Shown piece after piece: positions 1-9,828 of a DNA stretch of 64,000 bases; position 1 is the first letter of the stretch; each line of letters starts with the position of its first letter. The notes below the pieces were generated by a model. That model was not told the DNA's origin, did no database searches, and saw only the letters and a list, made by a program, of their open reading frames with translations. This DNA is from RH-AL1 sp965277355 (GTDB lineage Bacteria > Pseudomonadota > Alphaproteobacteria > Rhizobiales > Beijerinckiaceae): contig CBDICN010000001.1 in NCBI GenBank assembly GCA_965277355.1, forward strand, positions 1,178,001 to 1,242,000, read 5' to 3'. Made by a program: the position numbers and the translations under genes.

Positions 1-331
1 CGAAGCCCATCGCGACGCGAAGGCCACCGTAAAGCGCGGTGAGCGCGAGCGGGCCGAGCAGAACGCCGAACAGCTCATGGCCGGCGAAGGCGTGGGTGCG
101 CGCCTCGCGCGAGACGGCATCGGTCGCCCATTTGAAGGCGAACGGAACCGCGATGGTGATGAGCTTGGCGGCGATCATCAGCGCGAAGGCGACGTAGATG
201 CGGCGGCGCAGGTCCGGCCGCGTCCACGGCCAGACATAGGGCGCGAGTTTGCGCAGCACGGGAAAGAGCCGCGCCTCGATCTTGGGTCTTCTCAGGGTAC
301 CGTCGTAGGGGGAGGGGGGAAGCGAAGCCAT
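1..331 (-). CDS. ABC exporter, Atm1/HMT type, N-terminal part (cut by window edge)
   Basis: Only the first 110 codons are in the window; the gene runs off the left edge. It starts at ATG 331-329. The visible part has a proline-rich N-terminus, then KLAPYVWPWTRPDLRRRIYV, then the first membrane helix (ALMIAAKLITIAVPFAFKW) followed by ATDAV. This pattern is typical of the membrane domain of Atm1-like half-transporters, which export glutathione-linked or heavy-metal conjugates. The nucleotide-binding domain would lie outside the window, so the ATPase motifs cannot be checked. It diverges from the small ORF at 446. Family placement rests on similarity of this N-terminus remembered from the family. 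Confidence 0.65.
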   Translation of the reverse strand, partial: MASLPPSPYDGTLRRPKIEARLFPVLRKLAPYVWPWTRPDLRRRIYVAFALMIAAKLITIAVPFAFKWATDAVSREARTHAFAGHELFGVLLGPLALTALYGGLRVAMGF

Positions 332-445
332 TCGACCGGGATATAAGCTATGCAAGGCCTCGGCGCATCCGGCGCCTTGCCGCTACACGCCTTTAAGCCG
401 TCCTTAACCGCGTTGGAGCATAAACAGATTGCTTTGGAGCGATCG

Positions 446-637
446 ATGAACCAGCCTGTCTCCTCCTCGTCAACGCGAACGACTGAGCTGCGGCGGCGCC
501 GCGCCGCGGACGAAATCCTGATCGCCGCCATCTACGGTCTGTCCGAGCGGGAGGACGAACCGCCGAGCGCGGCCTCCATGCCGCGCCTCTCGGACGAAAC
601 GCCCCGTGCCCATCGCGCACCGGTCGCGGCTCTCTGA
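446..637 (+). CDS. Small hypothetical protein, 63 aa
   Basis: ATG at 446 is preceded by TTGGAGCGATCG, a reasonable ribosome binding site; the open frame continues upstream to 350 but without a better start. The product is small and charged, with a Ser/Thr-rich start, an Arg-rich stretch (ELRRRRAADEI) and a short hydrophobic patch (LIAAIYGL). It could be a single amphipathic helix. I recognise no family. A longer open frame exists on the opposite strand, so this may not be a gene. It lies between the divergent Atm1-type exporter and the hydroxylase gene. Confidence 0.35.
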   Translation: MNQPVSSSSTRTTELRRRRAADEILIAAIYGLSEREDEPPSAASMPRLSDETPRAHRAPVAAL

Positions 638-907
638 CGAGGCTTACGTCCTCCCAATCCTTTACCGGTCGGGCATAACGGCGTAGACAGCCGAAGCTCG
701 CCATTGGCGTTCCGCGAGCGGATCCCTGTTCCCATTTCGACGCGCGATCACTCCGGCACGAAGGTTCCTGAGCCGCAGTCAAATCTTTGTGAAAAAATCG
801 GCGCTTCGATGCTATGGTGTAGATCGCGGGGGTTTCCCGCTTCGCGGGCATGCTTCGACCAAGCCGACGCGATCTAGGCCGACGACCATCTGTCAAGCGC
901 GAGTCCC

Positions 908-1750
908 ATGGTAGCGTTCTTCGTTCAGCATGCCGACCTCACGCAAATCCTGCTCTACGCTTCGGTCGTAACCGCGCTCTGGCTGGTCGAGAATGGCGCC
1001 GCCGTGCATCCCGGTCGCCAAAAGCTGGACCATACCGGCCTCAACATGCTGTTCGTTTTGACGGCGCTGCCGATCGAACTGGCCCTCGGCATGCTCTGCC
1101 TCGGTGTGTCGCATTGGTGCGCCGGCGAGCACTGGGGCTTGACAGCCCTGCTTCCGGACAATTCCTGGGCGAGAGACTTGGTGGTCTTCGTCGCTCTCGA
1201 CCTTCTCGACTATGTTTACCATCGCATCATGCATCACGTGCCGTTGCTATGGCGTTTTCACCTCGTGCATCACACCGACCGCGTGGTCGATTCCTCGACC
1301 AGCGTTCGCGAGCATCCCGGCGAGAGCATCGTGCGCGGCGGCTTCCTGGTGCTCTGGACTTTTGTTCTCGGCGCCTCCTTCGAGGTCCTGCTGCTGCGCC
1401 AGGCGGCCGAGACGGTCTTCACGATCCTCTCCCATTGCGCCCTTCGCCTGCCGATCCGGACGGGGCGCGTGCTCGGCCTGATGTTCATCACGCCGAACCT
1501 TCACCACGTGCACCACCATTTCGAGCTGCCGTTCACCGATCGCAATTTCGGCGGCGTCTTCAGCGTCTGGGACAGGCTGTTCGGCACGTTCGCCGAGCTC
1601 GCGGAGGCCCAGACGACGTTCGGGCTGGACACGCACATGGGTGTCGAGCGCGGCTTCTCGTCTCTGATCGCGATGCCTTTCGCGACCGATGACGGCGGCG
1701 CCGGCGTTCGTCTTCCGGAAGGACGACCGCTGGCGCTCGAAGCCGGTTAG
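908..1750 (+). CDS. Sterol desaturase / fatty acid hydroxylase family protein
   Basis: 280-residue integral membrane di-iron oxygenase. Three histidine clusters that bind the iron pair are visible: HRIMHH (residues 105-110), HLVHH (118-122) and HHVHHH (199-204), followed by the family's FTDRNFGG and WDRLFGTF. Helices flank the clusters (about residues 10-30, 45-70, 90-105, 145-165). The family hydroxylates or desaturates lipids (sterols, hopanoids, carotenoids, fatty acids); the substrate here cannot be told. ATG 908 is used. The stop codon overlaps that of gmk by 3 bases in a tail-to-tail arrangement, so there is no room for a terminator between them. Confidence 0.85.
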   Translation: MVAFFVQHADLTQILLYASVVTALWLVENGAAVHPGRQKLDHTGLNMLFVLTALPIELALGMLCLGVSHWCAGEHWGLTALLPDNSWARDLVVFVALDLLDYVYHRIMHHVPLLWRFHLVHHTDRVVDSSTSVREHPGESIVRGGFLVLWTFVLGASFEVLLLRQAAETVFTILSHCALRLPIRTGRVLGLMFITPNLHHVHHHFELPFTDRNFGGVFSVWDRLFGTFAELAEAQTTFGLDTHMGVERGFSSLIAMPFATDDGGAGVRLPEGRPLALEAG

Positions 1751-2424
1751 GGCTCGGCAAGCAAGGTCTCGACGAAACCCGCGATGAAATCTTTCGTCCG
1801 GGTCGTCCTGCGCCGCTCGGCCTCGATGATCGCGAGGAGGTCATCGAAGGTGAGCTGGATGTCGTCGTTGATCAGAACGTAGTCGTAGAGCGTCCAGCGG
1901 CGGATCTCGTTGCGTGCATTGGCAAGGCGGCGCGCGATGGTCTCCGGCGGATCTTCGGCGCGGCGCTCGAGACGCGCCTGAAGCTCGCTCATCGAGGGCG
2001 GCAGGATGAACACCGTGACGGCGTCCATGCCCGCCTTGGCTTTGACCTGCTGAGTTCCCTGCCAATCGATGTCGAATAGGAAGTCGCGGCCCTCGGCCAG
2101 CACGCGCTCGACGGGCTCGCGCGGCGTACCGTAGAAATTGCCGTGCACCTCCGCCCACTCCAGCAGTTCGTCGCCCTCGCGCATCGCGAGGAAGTGCTTT
2201 CGCGATATGAAGTTATAGTGGATCCCGTTGGCCTCGCTCGAGCGCCGCGCCCTGGTGGTGACGGAAACGGACAAAGTGAGATCGAGATCGGCACGCAGCA
2301 GCATGCGCGTCAGGGTGGTCTTGCCGGCGCCTGACGGCGATGACAGGATCAGGATGAAGCCGCGCCGATCGACCTTGCGATGATCGAGCCCCTCGTCTTC
2401 GCCGGGATGCTCCTCGACAGTCAT
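1747..2424 (-). CDS. gmk: Guanylate kinase
   Basis: 225 residues; phosphorylates GMP to GDP with ATP in the cytoplasm. The P-loop SSPSGAGKTT is near residue 30, followed by SVTTRARRSSEANGIHYNF, which contains the GMP-binding region (residues about 55-75), and the lid/GMP contacts EWAEVHGNFYGTP. FILPPS and RLANARNEI further down are also typical. The N-terminus is about 20 residues longer than E. coli Gmk and charged. ATG 2424-2422 follows AGTAGGTC, a weak ribosome binding site produced by a 17-bp tandem repeat. It is last in the fab-mltG gene run; the usual neighbour yicC is reduced to a remnant just upstream. Confidence 0.95.
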   Translation of the reverse strand: MTVEEHPGEDEGLDHRKVDRRGFILILSSPSGAGKTTLTRMLLRADLDLTLSVSVTTRARRSSEANGIHYNFISRKHFLAMREGDELLEWAEVHGNFYGTPREPVERVLAEGRDFLFDIDWQGTQQVKAKAGMDAVTVFILPPSMSELQARLERRAEDPPETIARRLANARNEIRRWTLYDYVLINDDIQLTFDDLLAIIEAERRRTTRTKDFIAGFVETLLAEP

Positions 2425-2485
2425 GACCTACTCGATGTTCTGACCTGCTCGATGTTCTGACCTGCTCGATGTTCTGACCTGCTCG
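2425..2485. repeat. 17-bp tandem repeat, 3.6 copies
   Basis: Units start at 2425, 2442 and 2459, with a 10-bp partial copy at 2476. Unit on the plus strand is GACCTGCTCGATGTTCT; the first copy differs at one base. Three units make 51 bp, a multiple of three. On the minus strand the repeat lies at the 3' end of the yicC remnant and reaches the gmk start codon, so each copy carries a GAGCAGGTC stretch that resembles a ribosome binding site. Confidence 0.95.
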
Positions 2486-2529
2486 CGGAAGTGCTCGATA
2501 TCGACGCGCAGTTCAAGCTCGGCTGCTGA
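2428..2529 (-). pseudogene. yicC 3' remnant (endoribonuclease YicC family), 5' part lost
   Basis: On the minus strand this stretch reads SAAELELRVDIEHFREQV, then repeat-derived residues, then QNIE and a TAG stop. YicC proteins normally end in a form like ELK..I..FREQVQNIE. The space between mltG and gmk is where yicC normally sits in alphaproteobacteria, but here it is only about 200 bp instead of about 900. The tail has been split by the 17-bp repeat, which amplifies the codons for EQVQNIE; three units restore the frame, so the original QNIE-stop reappears. Between this and the mltG stop (2530-2627) I see no clear YicC sequence. A functional copy could be elsewhere in the genome. Confidence 0.55.
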
Positions 2530-2627
2530 GGACCAGCGCCCGCACCCGCCGCATCGACGCATCGAACGAAGCCCGCCAAGCCCAGCATCGCACGGCCGAC
2601 CGGCAGCGCAGGACGATCGGACCGCAG

Positions 2628-4439
2628 CTACTTGTCAAGATCGCTCGGTATGCTCTTGGCCGTGTTGAGATCGTAGCTGTGATTCTTCAGCGGATCGAGC
2701 GGTGTCCCTTCGGACACATCGAAGATCTTGGGATGCGCGGGCGGCGTCTTCATCGGCACGAGCGCGGCGGGTGCTTCGTCAGCATTGTCCGAGAAGAGAT
2801 CGACGGGTTGGTCGCTCGGCTTCGCGCCGAGCGCGGCCTGCTGCCTTGGCGGTTCGGGCTTGGCCTCGTCCCGCTTCGCTTCGATCCGCTTGGCAGCGTC
2901 GTCGGCAGCGGCCTTCGGGAAAGCAAACGCGGCTGGCTTCGGCGCCTCGGGTGTCGGCGGTCCGTCGAGCAGGTCGGCCGCTTTCGTCCGCGCGACCTCG
3001 CTCGCGAAACCGGTGGCGTCGATCGTCTCGCCCAAGGTGGCGGCGGATGCGGCCTGCGAGCGGCTCTCGGTGTTGTGACCCAAGGCCGCCAGTTCGGCCT
3101 TCATGACGTCGGCGAGGCGCTGGCGCGTCTCCGGCTCCGTCAGCGACGCGTGAAGGCCGAGATTCGTCGTGCCGACCGCCTGCGGCAGCACTCCGTAGGC
3201 CGGATCGAACGCGTCGCTGCGCTGATTGCCGTGAGGCTGCACCACCGCGTTCGGCGAAACCTTGTCGACATCGACCTTGTCCTTCGCGTCGCGCTCGATC
3301 TGCCGCCAGCGCTGGACGTTGCGATTGTGCTGATCGATCGAATCGGAGAAAGCGTGGCCGCCGGTTCCATCGGCGACGAAGTAGAGGTCGCCGGTACGCG
3401 ACGGATTGGCGACTGCCTCAAGCGCGGCGCGTCCGGGATTGTCGATGGGACCCGGCGGAAGCCCGTCGATTTGGTAGGTGTTGTAGGGCGTCCGCTTGTC
3501 GAGTTCGCTGCGCGTGATCGAATGGCCGAGCGTACCCTGCCCCGCGACGAGCCCGTAGACGACGGTCGGGTCGGACTGCAGCCGCATGTGGCGCTGCAAT
3601 CGATTGATGAAAACGCCGGCGACGCGCGGGCGCTCATCGGCCTTTCCGGTTTCCTTCTCGACGATCGAGGCGAGCGTGACGAGCTCGTAGGGCGAGCGCA
3701 GTGGCAGGTCGGGCGAGCGACGCATCCAGACCTGCTCGACAATGCGACGGTCGTCGTCCTGCATCTTGATGAGAAGATCGTTGCGCGAATAGCCGCGCGC
3801 GAACTTGTAGGTTTCCGGCAGCAGCGTGCCTTCCTTGGGGATCTCGCGGAGTTCGCCGACGAGCAGATCGTCGGCGCGAAGGCGCTCCACGACCTGGGCG
3901 CCGGTCAGCCCCTCGGGAATTGTAATCGAGTGGGCGATGTGCTTGCCGGCGACCATCTCGTCGATGACGGCGCGTATGCTGGCGTGCTGACGGAACATGT
4001 ACTCGCCCGACTTCACCTTGCCGTTCTTGCCCTGCAGCACCAGCGCGGTCTGGAACAGCCAGCGGTTGTCGATGACGCCGTCGTTCTCGAGCGTCGCGAT
4101 GATCTCGGTGAGATCGGTATGGGGCTCGATGAAGACGACCTTGTCGGCCGGCAAAGGACCCGGCTGATCGAGGTGGGCTTGACCCCAGGTCACCGCCGCG
4201 AGTCCGCCGATGGCGAGGATGACCAGGAAGGAAAGGAAGCCGCTGATCGTCGACAGCGCCGGGCGGCGACGGCTCGGCGGCTTGGGCGGGGGCGGCGGCG
4301 CGGCGTCCGGCTGCAGAGCCTCGGTCGGACTCTGCGGCGTCATCCGACGCCCGGCATCATGCCGACCGATCGCGGACCGATCCTCGTCCCAGGAGGCGGC
4401 TTCAGGACCAGTCCAGGGCACAGCAACGCCATCACCCAT
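2628..4439 (-). CDS. mltG: Endolytic murein transglycosylase MltG
   Basis: About 603 residues. Inner-membrane enzyme that cleaves nascent peptidoglycan strands and releases them from synthases. Order: proline-rich cytoplasmic N-terminus (PPPPPKPPSRRRP), one transmembrane helix (FLSFLVILAIGGLAAVTW), LysM-like region, then the YceG domain with the catalytic glutamate in LASIVEKETG and the family blocks RLQSDPTVVYG and YNTYQIDGLPPGPI. The C-terminal 200 residues are a low-complexity Ala/Pro/Lys tail absent from E. coli MltG. Start ATG 4439 has GAGAGAA upstream; ATG 4454 and ATG 4343 are alternatives. It follows fabF in the same direction. Confidence 0.92.
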   Translation of the reverse strand: MGDGVAVPWTGPEAASWDEDRSAIGRHDAGRRMTPQSPTEALQPDAAPPPPPKPPSRRRPALSTISGFLSFLVILAIGGLAAVTWGQAHLDQPGPLPADKVVFIEPHTDLTEIIATLENDGVIDNRWLFQTALVLQGKNGKVKSGEYMFRQHASIRAVIDEMVAGKHIAHSITIPEGLTGAQVVERLRADDLLVGELREIPKEGTLLPETYKFARGYSRNDLLIKMQDDDRRIVEQVWMRRSPDLPLRSPYELVTLASIVEKETGKADERPRVAGVFINRLQRHMRLQSDPTVVYGLVAGQGTLGHSITRSELDKRTPYNTYQIDGLPPGPIDNPGRAALEAVANPSRTGDLYFVADGTGGHAFSDSIDQHNRNVQRWRQIERDAKDKVDVDKVSPNAVVQPHGNQRSDAFDPAYGVLPQAVGTTNLGLHASLTEPETRQRLADVMKAELAALGHNTESRSQAASAATLGETIDATGFASEVARTKAADLLDGPPTPEAPKPAAFAFPKAAADDAAKRIEAKRDEAKPEPPRQQAALGAKPSDQPVDLFSDNADEAPAALVPMKTPPAHPKIFDVSEGTPLDPLKNHSYDLNTAKSIPSDLDK

Positions 4440-4603
4440 CGCGTTCTCTCGCATCGCAACTCAGCGCACCGCTCGGGCTCGCGCCGCAAATTTCGGAGCG
4501 CATCACATGCCTCGCCAGGCGGAGCTAAGCCGCCAATGCGGCAAAAGCGGGTTTCGCGCCCATTATCATACCGAATGGCGTGTCGCTGCGTCCGATCGGC
4601 AGG

Positions 4604-5866
<1,263 letters not shown>

Positions 5867-6024
5867 GAGCGAACCTTGAGACCAGCGACGGTGCCGAGCG
5901 GGCCATCCAAGGCGCCGCAGGCCGCAGACGCTTCAGAGCGCCGGCTGGCGCCGGATCCTCGTTTGATGAATGTAAGGAGCCGGTCCTGGAGAACGATGCC
6001 GCCAGCGCGCATCTCGTGGCGACC

Positions 6025-6273
6025 TCAGGACGAGGCCGCGGTCGCCTTCTCTAGGAAGCGCGTCGCGTCACCGACCGTGACGATCGTCTCCGCCGCGTCG
6101 TCCGGGATTTCGACGCCGAACTCCTCCTCGAAAGCCATCACGAGTTCGACGGTGTCGAGCGAATCGGCGCCGAGATCTTCAATGAAGTTGGCGTTGTCGA
6201 CGACCTTGTCCGCATCCACTCCGAGATGCTCGATCACGATCTTCTTCACGCGGGCGGCAACGTCGTCACTCAT
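6025..6273 (-). CDS. acpP: Acyl carrier protein
   Basis: 82 residues, strongly acidic. Carries acyl chains on phosphopantetheine attached to the Ser in GADSLDTVEL (about residue 38). The four-helix fold pattern VKKIVIEHLGV...FIEDLGADSLDTVELVMAFEEEFGVEIPDD is complete. Start ATG 6273 with GAGGATTTTGGACG upstream. It sits between fabG and fabF and probably has its own promoter in the 264-base gap to fabG, since AcpP is needed in large excess. Confidence 0.97.
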   Translation of the reverse strand: MSDDVAARVKKIVIEHLGVDADKVVDNANFIEDLGADSLDTVELVMAFEEEFGVEIPDDAAETIVTVGDATRFLEKATAASS

Positions 6274-6298
6274 CGTCCAAAATCCTCATCTCTCTCTT

Positions 6299-6346
6299 GG
6301 CCATGGGTTCGCTAGGCCATGTATTCACCAGGCCATGGCCGCTCCC
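6299..6346. repeat. Three 16-bp-spaced GGCCATG motifs upstream of acpP
   Basis: GGCCATG occurs at 6299, 6315 and 6331, exactly 16 bp apart, in the leader of acpP (26-70 bases upstream of its start). The bases between are only partly alike, so this is a degenerate 16-bp tandem repeat. The remaining gap to fabG (6347-6537) shows no further feature I can name. Confidence 0.5.
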
Positions 6347-6537
6347 GACCATCGGCTACAGACGTCGGCAGTTGCAGCCAAATCCTATTCGATGCTCCAA
6401 GCTCCGCGGTTGACACGAAGCCGGCTCTGCGACTTGCGTCGAGCGGGCCGCCCGCCTTCTGCCACCTTTTCGGAGCGGCGGTCACTAGCATAGTTACGAA
6501 GCGCTGGCGAGACCACGGAAAGGCCGCGCCATCCTCA

Positions 6538-7278
6538 TCAGATCATGGCCATACCGCCGTTCACATGCAACGTCTGTCCGGTCACGTAGGCGGCCTCCGC
6601 GCTCGCCAGGTAGGCGACGGCAGCGGCGATCTCGGCGGGTCGCCCGAGACGCTGCATCGGCACGCGCTCGAGAATGCCGGCCTTCTGCTTGTCGTTGAGA
6701 CCGTCGGTCATAGGCGTTTCGATGAAGCCCGGCGCGACGCAGTTCGCGGTCACGTTGCGCGAGGCGACCTCGGCGGCGATGCTCTTCGTCAACGCCGCCA
6801 TGCCGGCCTTGGTGGCGACGTAGTTGGCCTGCCCCGGATTGCCGGTGCTGCCGACGACGGAGGTCAGCGCGATGATGCGGCCGTAACGGCGGCGCATCAT
6901 GCCCTTCAGGCAGGCGCGCACGAGCTTGAACCCGGCCGTCAGATTGACCGCCAGCACGTCGTCCCATTCCTCGTCCGTCATCCGCATCGAGAGATTGTCG
7001 CGGGTGATGCCGGCATTGTTGACGAGAATGTCGATGGGCGCCGCGGCCGCTTCCGCCGCCGAGACGAGGCCCGCCAGCGCGGCAGGATCGGCGAGGTTGC
7101 AGGGCACCGCCCTGGTCCGCTCGGCGCCGAGCCGCTCCACCAAGGCTTCGAGCACCTCGCCGCGGCTGCCGGTGACGACCACCGTCGCACCCTGCCGATG
7201 CAGGGCTTCGGCAATGGCGCCGCCGATGCCGCCGGTGGCACCCGTGACGAGCGCGGTCTTTCCAGAAAGATCGAACAT
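6538..7278 (-). CDS. fabG: 3-oxoacyl-ACP reductase
   Basis: 246 residues. NADPH-dependent short-chain dehydrogenase that reduces beta-ketoacyl-ACP. The cofactor motif TGATGGIGGAIA is at residues 12-23, NNAG at about 87, the catalytic Ser in LTSVVGSTG and the YVATKAG Tyr/Lys pair at about 151-157, and the C-terminal VTGQTLHVNGGMAMI signature is intact. The open frame extends upstream into fabD, but MFDLSGKTALVTG at 7278 is the natural start. It begins 14 bases after fabD ends, so the two are co-transcribed. Confidence 0.96.
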   Translation of the reverse strand: MFDLSGKTALVTGATGGIGGAIAEALHRQGATVVVTGSRGEVLEALVERLGAERTRAVPCNLADPAALAGLVSAAEAAAAPIDILVNNAGITRDNLSMRMTDEEWDDVLAVNLTAGFKLVRACLKGMMRRRYGRIIALTSVVGSTGNPGQANYVATKAGMAALTKSIAAEVASRNVTANCVAPGFIETPMTDGLNDKQKAGILERVPMQRLGRPAEIAAAVAYLASAEAAYVTGQTLHVNGGMAMI

Positions 7279-7292
7279 CGAGAAGGTCCAGC

Positions 7293-8240
7293 TTAAGCGG
7301 CGGCGCGCGCGCCGTAGGCGTCGACGTCCGGCGGCGTGTTGATGGCGATGCCGACCGCATCCGGCGCGATCCGCTTGACGAGACCCGACAGCACCTTGCC
7401 GGCACCGCATTCCACGAACAGCGTCACGCCGCGAGCGGCCATGTAGCCCATGCTCTCACGCCACCGCACCGTCGCCGTCACCTGGCGCACCAGCGCATGG
7501 CGGATCGCGGCCGGATCGGTGATGGGCGTAGCGGCCACGTTGGCGACCAGTGGCACGCATGGAGCCGCGATGGGGGTGTTCGCGAGTGCCGCCGCCATCG
7601 CCTCCGCGGCCGGTTGCATGAGCCGGCAATGAAACGGTGCGGAGACCGGCAGAAGGATCGCGCGCTTGACACCGCGGGTCTTGGCGATCTCGATTGCCCG
7701 CAGCACCGCGCCCCTAGCACCCGAAAGCACCACCTGACCACCGCCATTGTCGTTGGCGACATCGCAGAAATCGTCGGCTTCGCCGGCCTCGATCGCGATC
7801 GCGGTCGCAACGTCGGGCTCGAGTCCGAGCAGGGCGGCCATCGCCCCCGCGCCTGCCGGCACCGCCTTCTGCATCGCCTCCCCGCGCAGCCGCAGGAGCC
7901 GCGCGGTGGCCGAGAGCGGGATCGATCCGGCGGCGGCCAGCGCGGAATATTCGCCGAGCGAATGGCCGGCGACGAAAGCGGCGTCGCGGACAAGATCGAG
8001 GCCCGCCTCGAGGCGCAGCACCGCCACGGCGGCGAGGCTCACCGCCATCAGGGCCGGCTGCGCGTTGGCCGTCATGGTAAGCTCGGGCTCCGGACCCTCG
8101 AACATCAAGGCCGACAGCTTCTGGCCCAGCGCCTCGTCGACCTCGTCGAACACCGCGCGCGCCGCGGGGAACGCGTCGGACAGCGCCTTGCCCATGCCGA
8201 CGACCTGCGACCCCTGTCCGGGAAATACGAAGGCCTTCAT
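7293..8240 (-). CDS. fabD: Malonyl-CoA:ACP transacylase
   Basis: 315 residues. Loads malonate onto AcpP, the first committed step of chain elongation. The start MKAFVFPGQGSQ (ATG 8240) carries the oxyanion-hole motif; the nucleophilic Ser is in AGHSLGEYSAL (about residue 92); the general-base His is in SAPFHCRLM (about 200); and VECGAGKVLSGL precedes the end. An open frame extends 47 codons further upstream but lacks family similarity. First gene of the fabD-fabG-acpP-fabF-mltG-gmk run. Confidence 0.96.
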   Translation of the reverse strand: MKAFVFPGQGSQVVGMGKALSDAFPAARAVFDEVDEALGQKLSALMFEGPEPELTMTANAQPALMAVSLAAVAVLRLEAGLDLVRDAAFVAGHSLGEYSALAAAGSIPLSATARLLRLRGEAMQKAVPAGAGAMAALLGLEPDVATAIAIEAGEADDFCDVANDNGGGQVVLSGARGAVLRAIEIAKTRGVKRAILLPVSAPFHCRLMQPAAEAMAAALANTPIAAPCVPLVANVAATPITDPAAIRHALVRQVTATVRWRESMGYMAARGVTLFVECGAGKVLSGLVKRIAPDAVGIAINTPPDVDAYGARAAA

Positions 8241-8248
8241 CGGGCGGC

Positions 8249-8536
8249 TTGATGCACGAGACTTTTCATGGGCGTGCGACCTCGCACCGTGGACAGGGCA
8301 AGTCAAGGAGCCGCTCGGATGGGTCGCTGCGGCCGTGGATGACGAGCCTGACGGCCGCACTCTCGTGCGAGCCAAGAGCACGCGCCGTTGCGTGCCCGGT
8401 CTGCGACCCGGACAAGCCGATGGCGTGGCGCACGCCGCTCGTGTTCGCCCACCTCGTGCGGATCGCCAAGACCGGCCGCGCGGTCACGGCGAAGGCCGGT
8501 CGAAAAGCCTGGCGCATCCAAGGCAGCGGCGAATGA
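8249..8536 (+). CDS. Uncertain short ORF, 95 codons
   Basis: The 307-base gap between fabD and the MFS gene holds this plus-strand frame and a rival minus-strand frame (8266-8517). The plus frame has a CPVCDPDKP cysteine pair and a C-terminal stretch VFAHLVRIAKTGRAVTAKAGRKAWRI that looks protein-like (amphipathic and basic); its first half does not. It could be the tail of a decayed gene. No family recognised; a non-coding gap is about as likely. Confidence 0.2.
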   Translation: MMHETFHGRATSHRGQGKSRSRSDGSLRPWMTSLTAALSCEPRARAVACPVCDPDKPMAWRTPLVFAHLVRIAKTGRAVTAKAGRKAWRIQGSGE

Positions 8537-8547
8537 GGACCTTGCGC

Positions 8548-9828
8548 CTAGCCGGATCGGCCCGGCACGCGCCCTTCCATCATCATCAGCCGCCAAGCCA
8601 GCGCGACGGCGCATCCGATCAGCACCGCCACGAGGGCCACGATGCCCGACCAGCCGAAGCGCGCGTAAAACAATCCGCCGACCGAGCCGAACAGGCTCGA
8701 GCCAACGTAGTAGGCGAACAGGTAGAGCGAGGCCGCCGCAGCCCGCGCCGTCGCGGCCCGCCGGCTGACCCAGCCGCTGGCGATCGCATGGGCGCCGAAG
8801 AAGCCGCAGGTGAAGGCCGCGATCGCGGCGATCGACAGGACGAGGCTCGGCGTCATGGTGAGGAACAGGCCGGCGAGCATCGTCGCCATCGCCGCCATCA
8901 TCATGCGGCCGCGGCCGAAGCGGCCGCCGAGCCGGCCGAACCAGGCCGATGCCGGGCCGCCGAGCAGGTAGACCAGGAAGATCGAGCCGGCGAAGGCCTG
9001 GCTGAGGTCGAACGGCGGTGCGATGAGCCGGTAGCTGAGGTAATTGTAGGTCGTGACGAAGCCGCCCATCGCCAGGAATCCGACGAGATAGAGCTGCACC
9101 AGCGCGGGGTCGCGCAGGTGCTGTGCGAAGGCCGCGCCGAGCGTCGTCAGCGACACGCCCTGCTCCGGCTCGAAGCGCCGCGAGGGCGGTAACAGCGCGG
9201 CGAACAGCGCCGCCGCGCCGATGCCGAACACGCCCATGACGCCGAGGGCGGCCTGCCACGAGTGCGTAACGTCGATGAGGACGCCGGTCAGCACCCGGCC
9301 GGCCATGCCGCCGTAGGCGTTGCCGGCGATGTAGAGGCCCATCGCCCCGCCGAGGTCGCGCGGATGCACCTCCTCGGCGAGATAGGCCATCGCCACCGCC
9401 GGAACCCCGGCGAGCGCGAGACCGGTCAGCCCGCGGATGACGAGAAGGACCGTCCAATTCGGCGAGAAAGCGGAGGCGACCGTGAGCACACCGACCGCGA
9501 ACAGCGAGATCGTCATGATCTGCTTGCGACCGCGCGCGTCGGAGATCCGGCCGGCGACCAGCATGCCGACCGCGAGGGCAAGGGTGGTCACCGAGAGCGA
9601 GAGGCTGGAGACCGACGGCGCGACCCCGAGATCCTTCGAGAACACCGGCAGCAGAGGCTGCACGCAATAGAGCAGCGCGTAGGTCGAGAAGCCGGCCGCG
9701 ACCAGGGCCAGCGTGACCTTGCGGAAATCCGGCGTGCTCGCGCGCAGGAACAGATCGGTCGAGCCGGCGAGCGCCAGCGTTTCCATTTCCTCGGAGAGGC
9801 TCTCGTGAGCGTTGCGGTTTTCTTCCAC
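8548..9828 (-). CDS. MFS transporter, YnfM-like drug/sugar efflux type
   Basis: About 426 residues with 12 predicted membrane helices. The MFS loop motif between helices 2 and 3 reads GRISDARGRKQIM, and its second-half counterpart is GRLGGRFGRGRMM. TYALLYCVQPLLPVFSKDLG and the repeated SLSLSVTTLALAVGML resemble the YnfM/AraJ-like proton-driven efflux group; substrate unknown. I prefer GTG 9828 because GGGAG lies 6 bases upstream; ATG 9786 (METLALAG) has a site placed too close, and the frame is open to 9939. Stand-alone gene, divergent from bpt. Confidence 0.85.
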   Translation of the reverse strand: MEENRNAHESLSEEMETLALAGSTDLFLRASTPDFRKVTLALVAAGFSTYALLYCVQPLLPVFSKDLGVAPSVSSLSLSVTTLALAVGMLVAGRISDARGRKQIMTISLFAVGVLTVASAFSPNWTVLLVIRGLTGLALAGVPAVAMAYLAEEVHPRDLGGAMGLYIAGNAYGGMAGRVLTGVLIDVTHSWQAALGVMGVFGIGAAALFAALLPPSRRFEPEQGVSLTTLGAAFAQHLRDPALVQLYLVGFLAMGGFVTTYNYLSYRLIAPPFDLSQAFAGSIFLVYLLGGPASAWFGRLGGRFGRGRMMMAAMATMLAGLFLTMTPSLVLSIAAIAAFTCGFFGAHAIASGWVSRRAATARAAAASLYLFAYYVGSSLFGSVGGLFYARFGWSGIVALVAVLIGCAVALAWRLMMMEGRVPGRSG

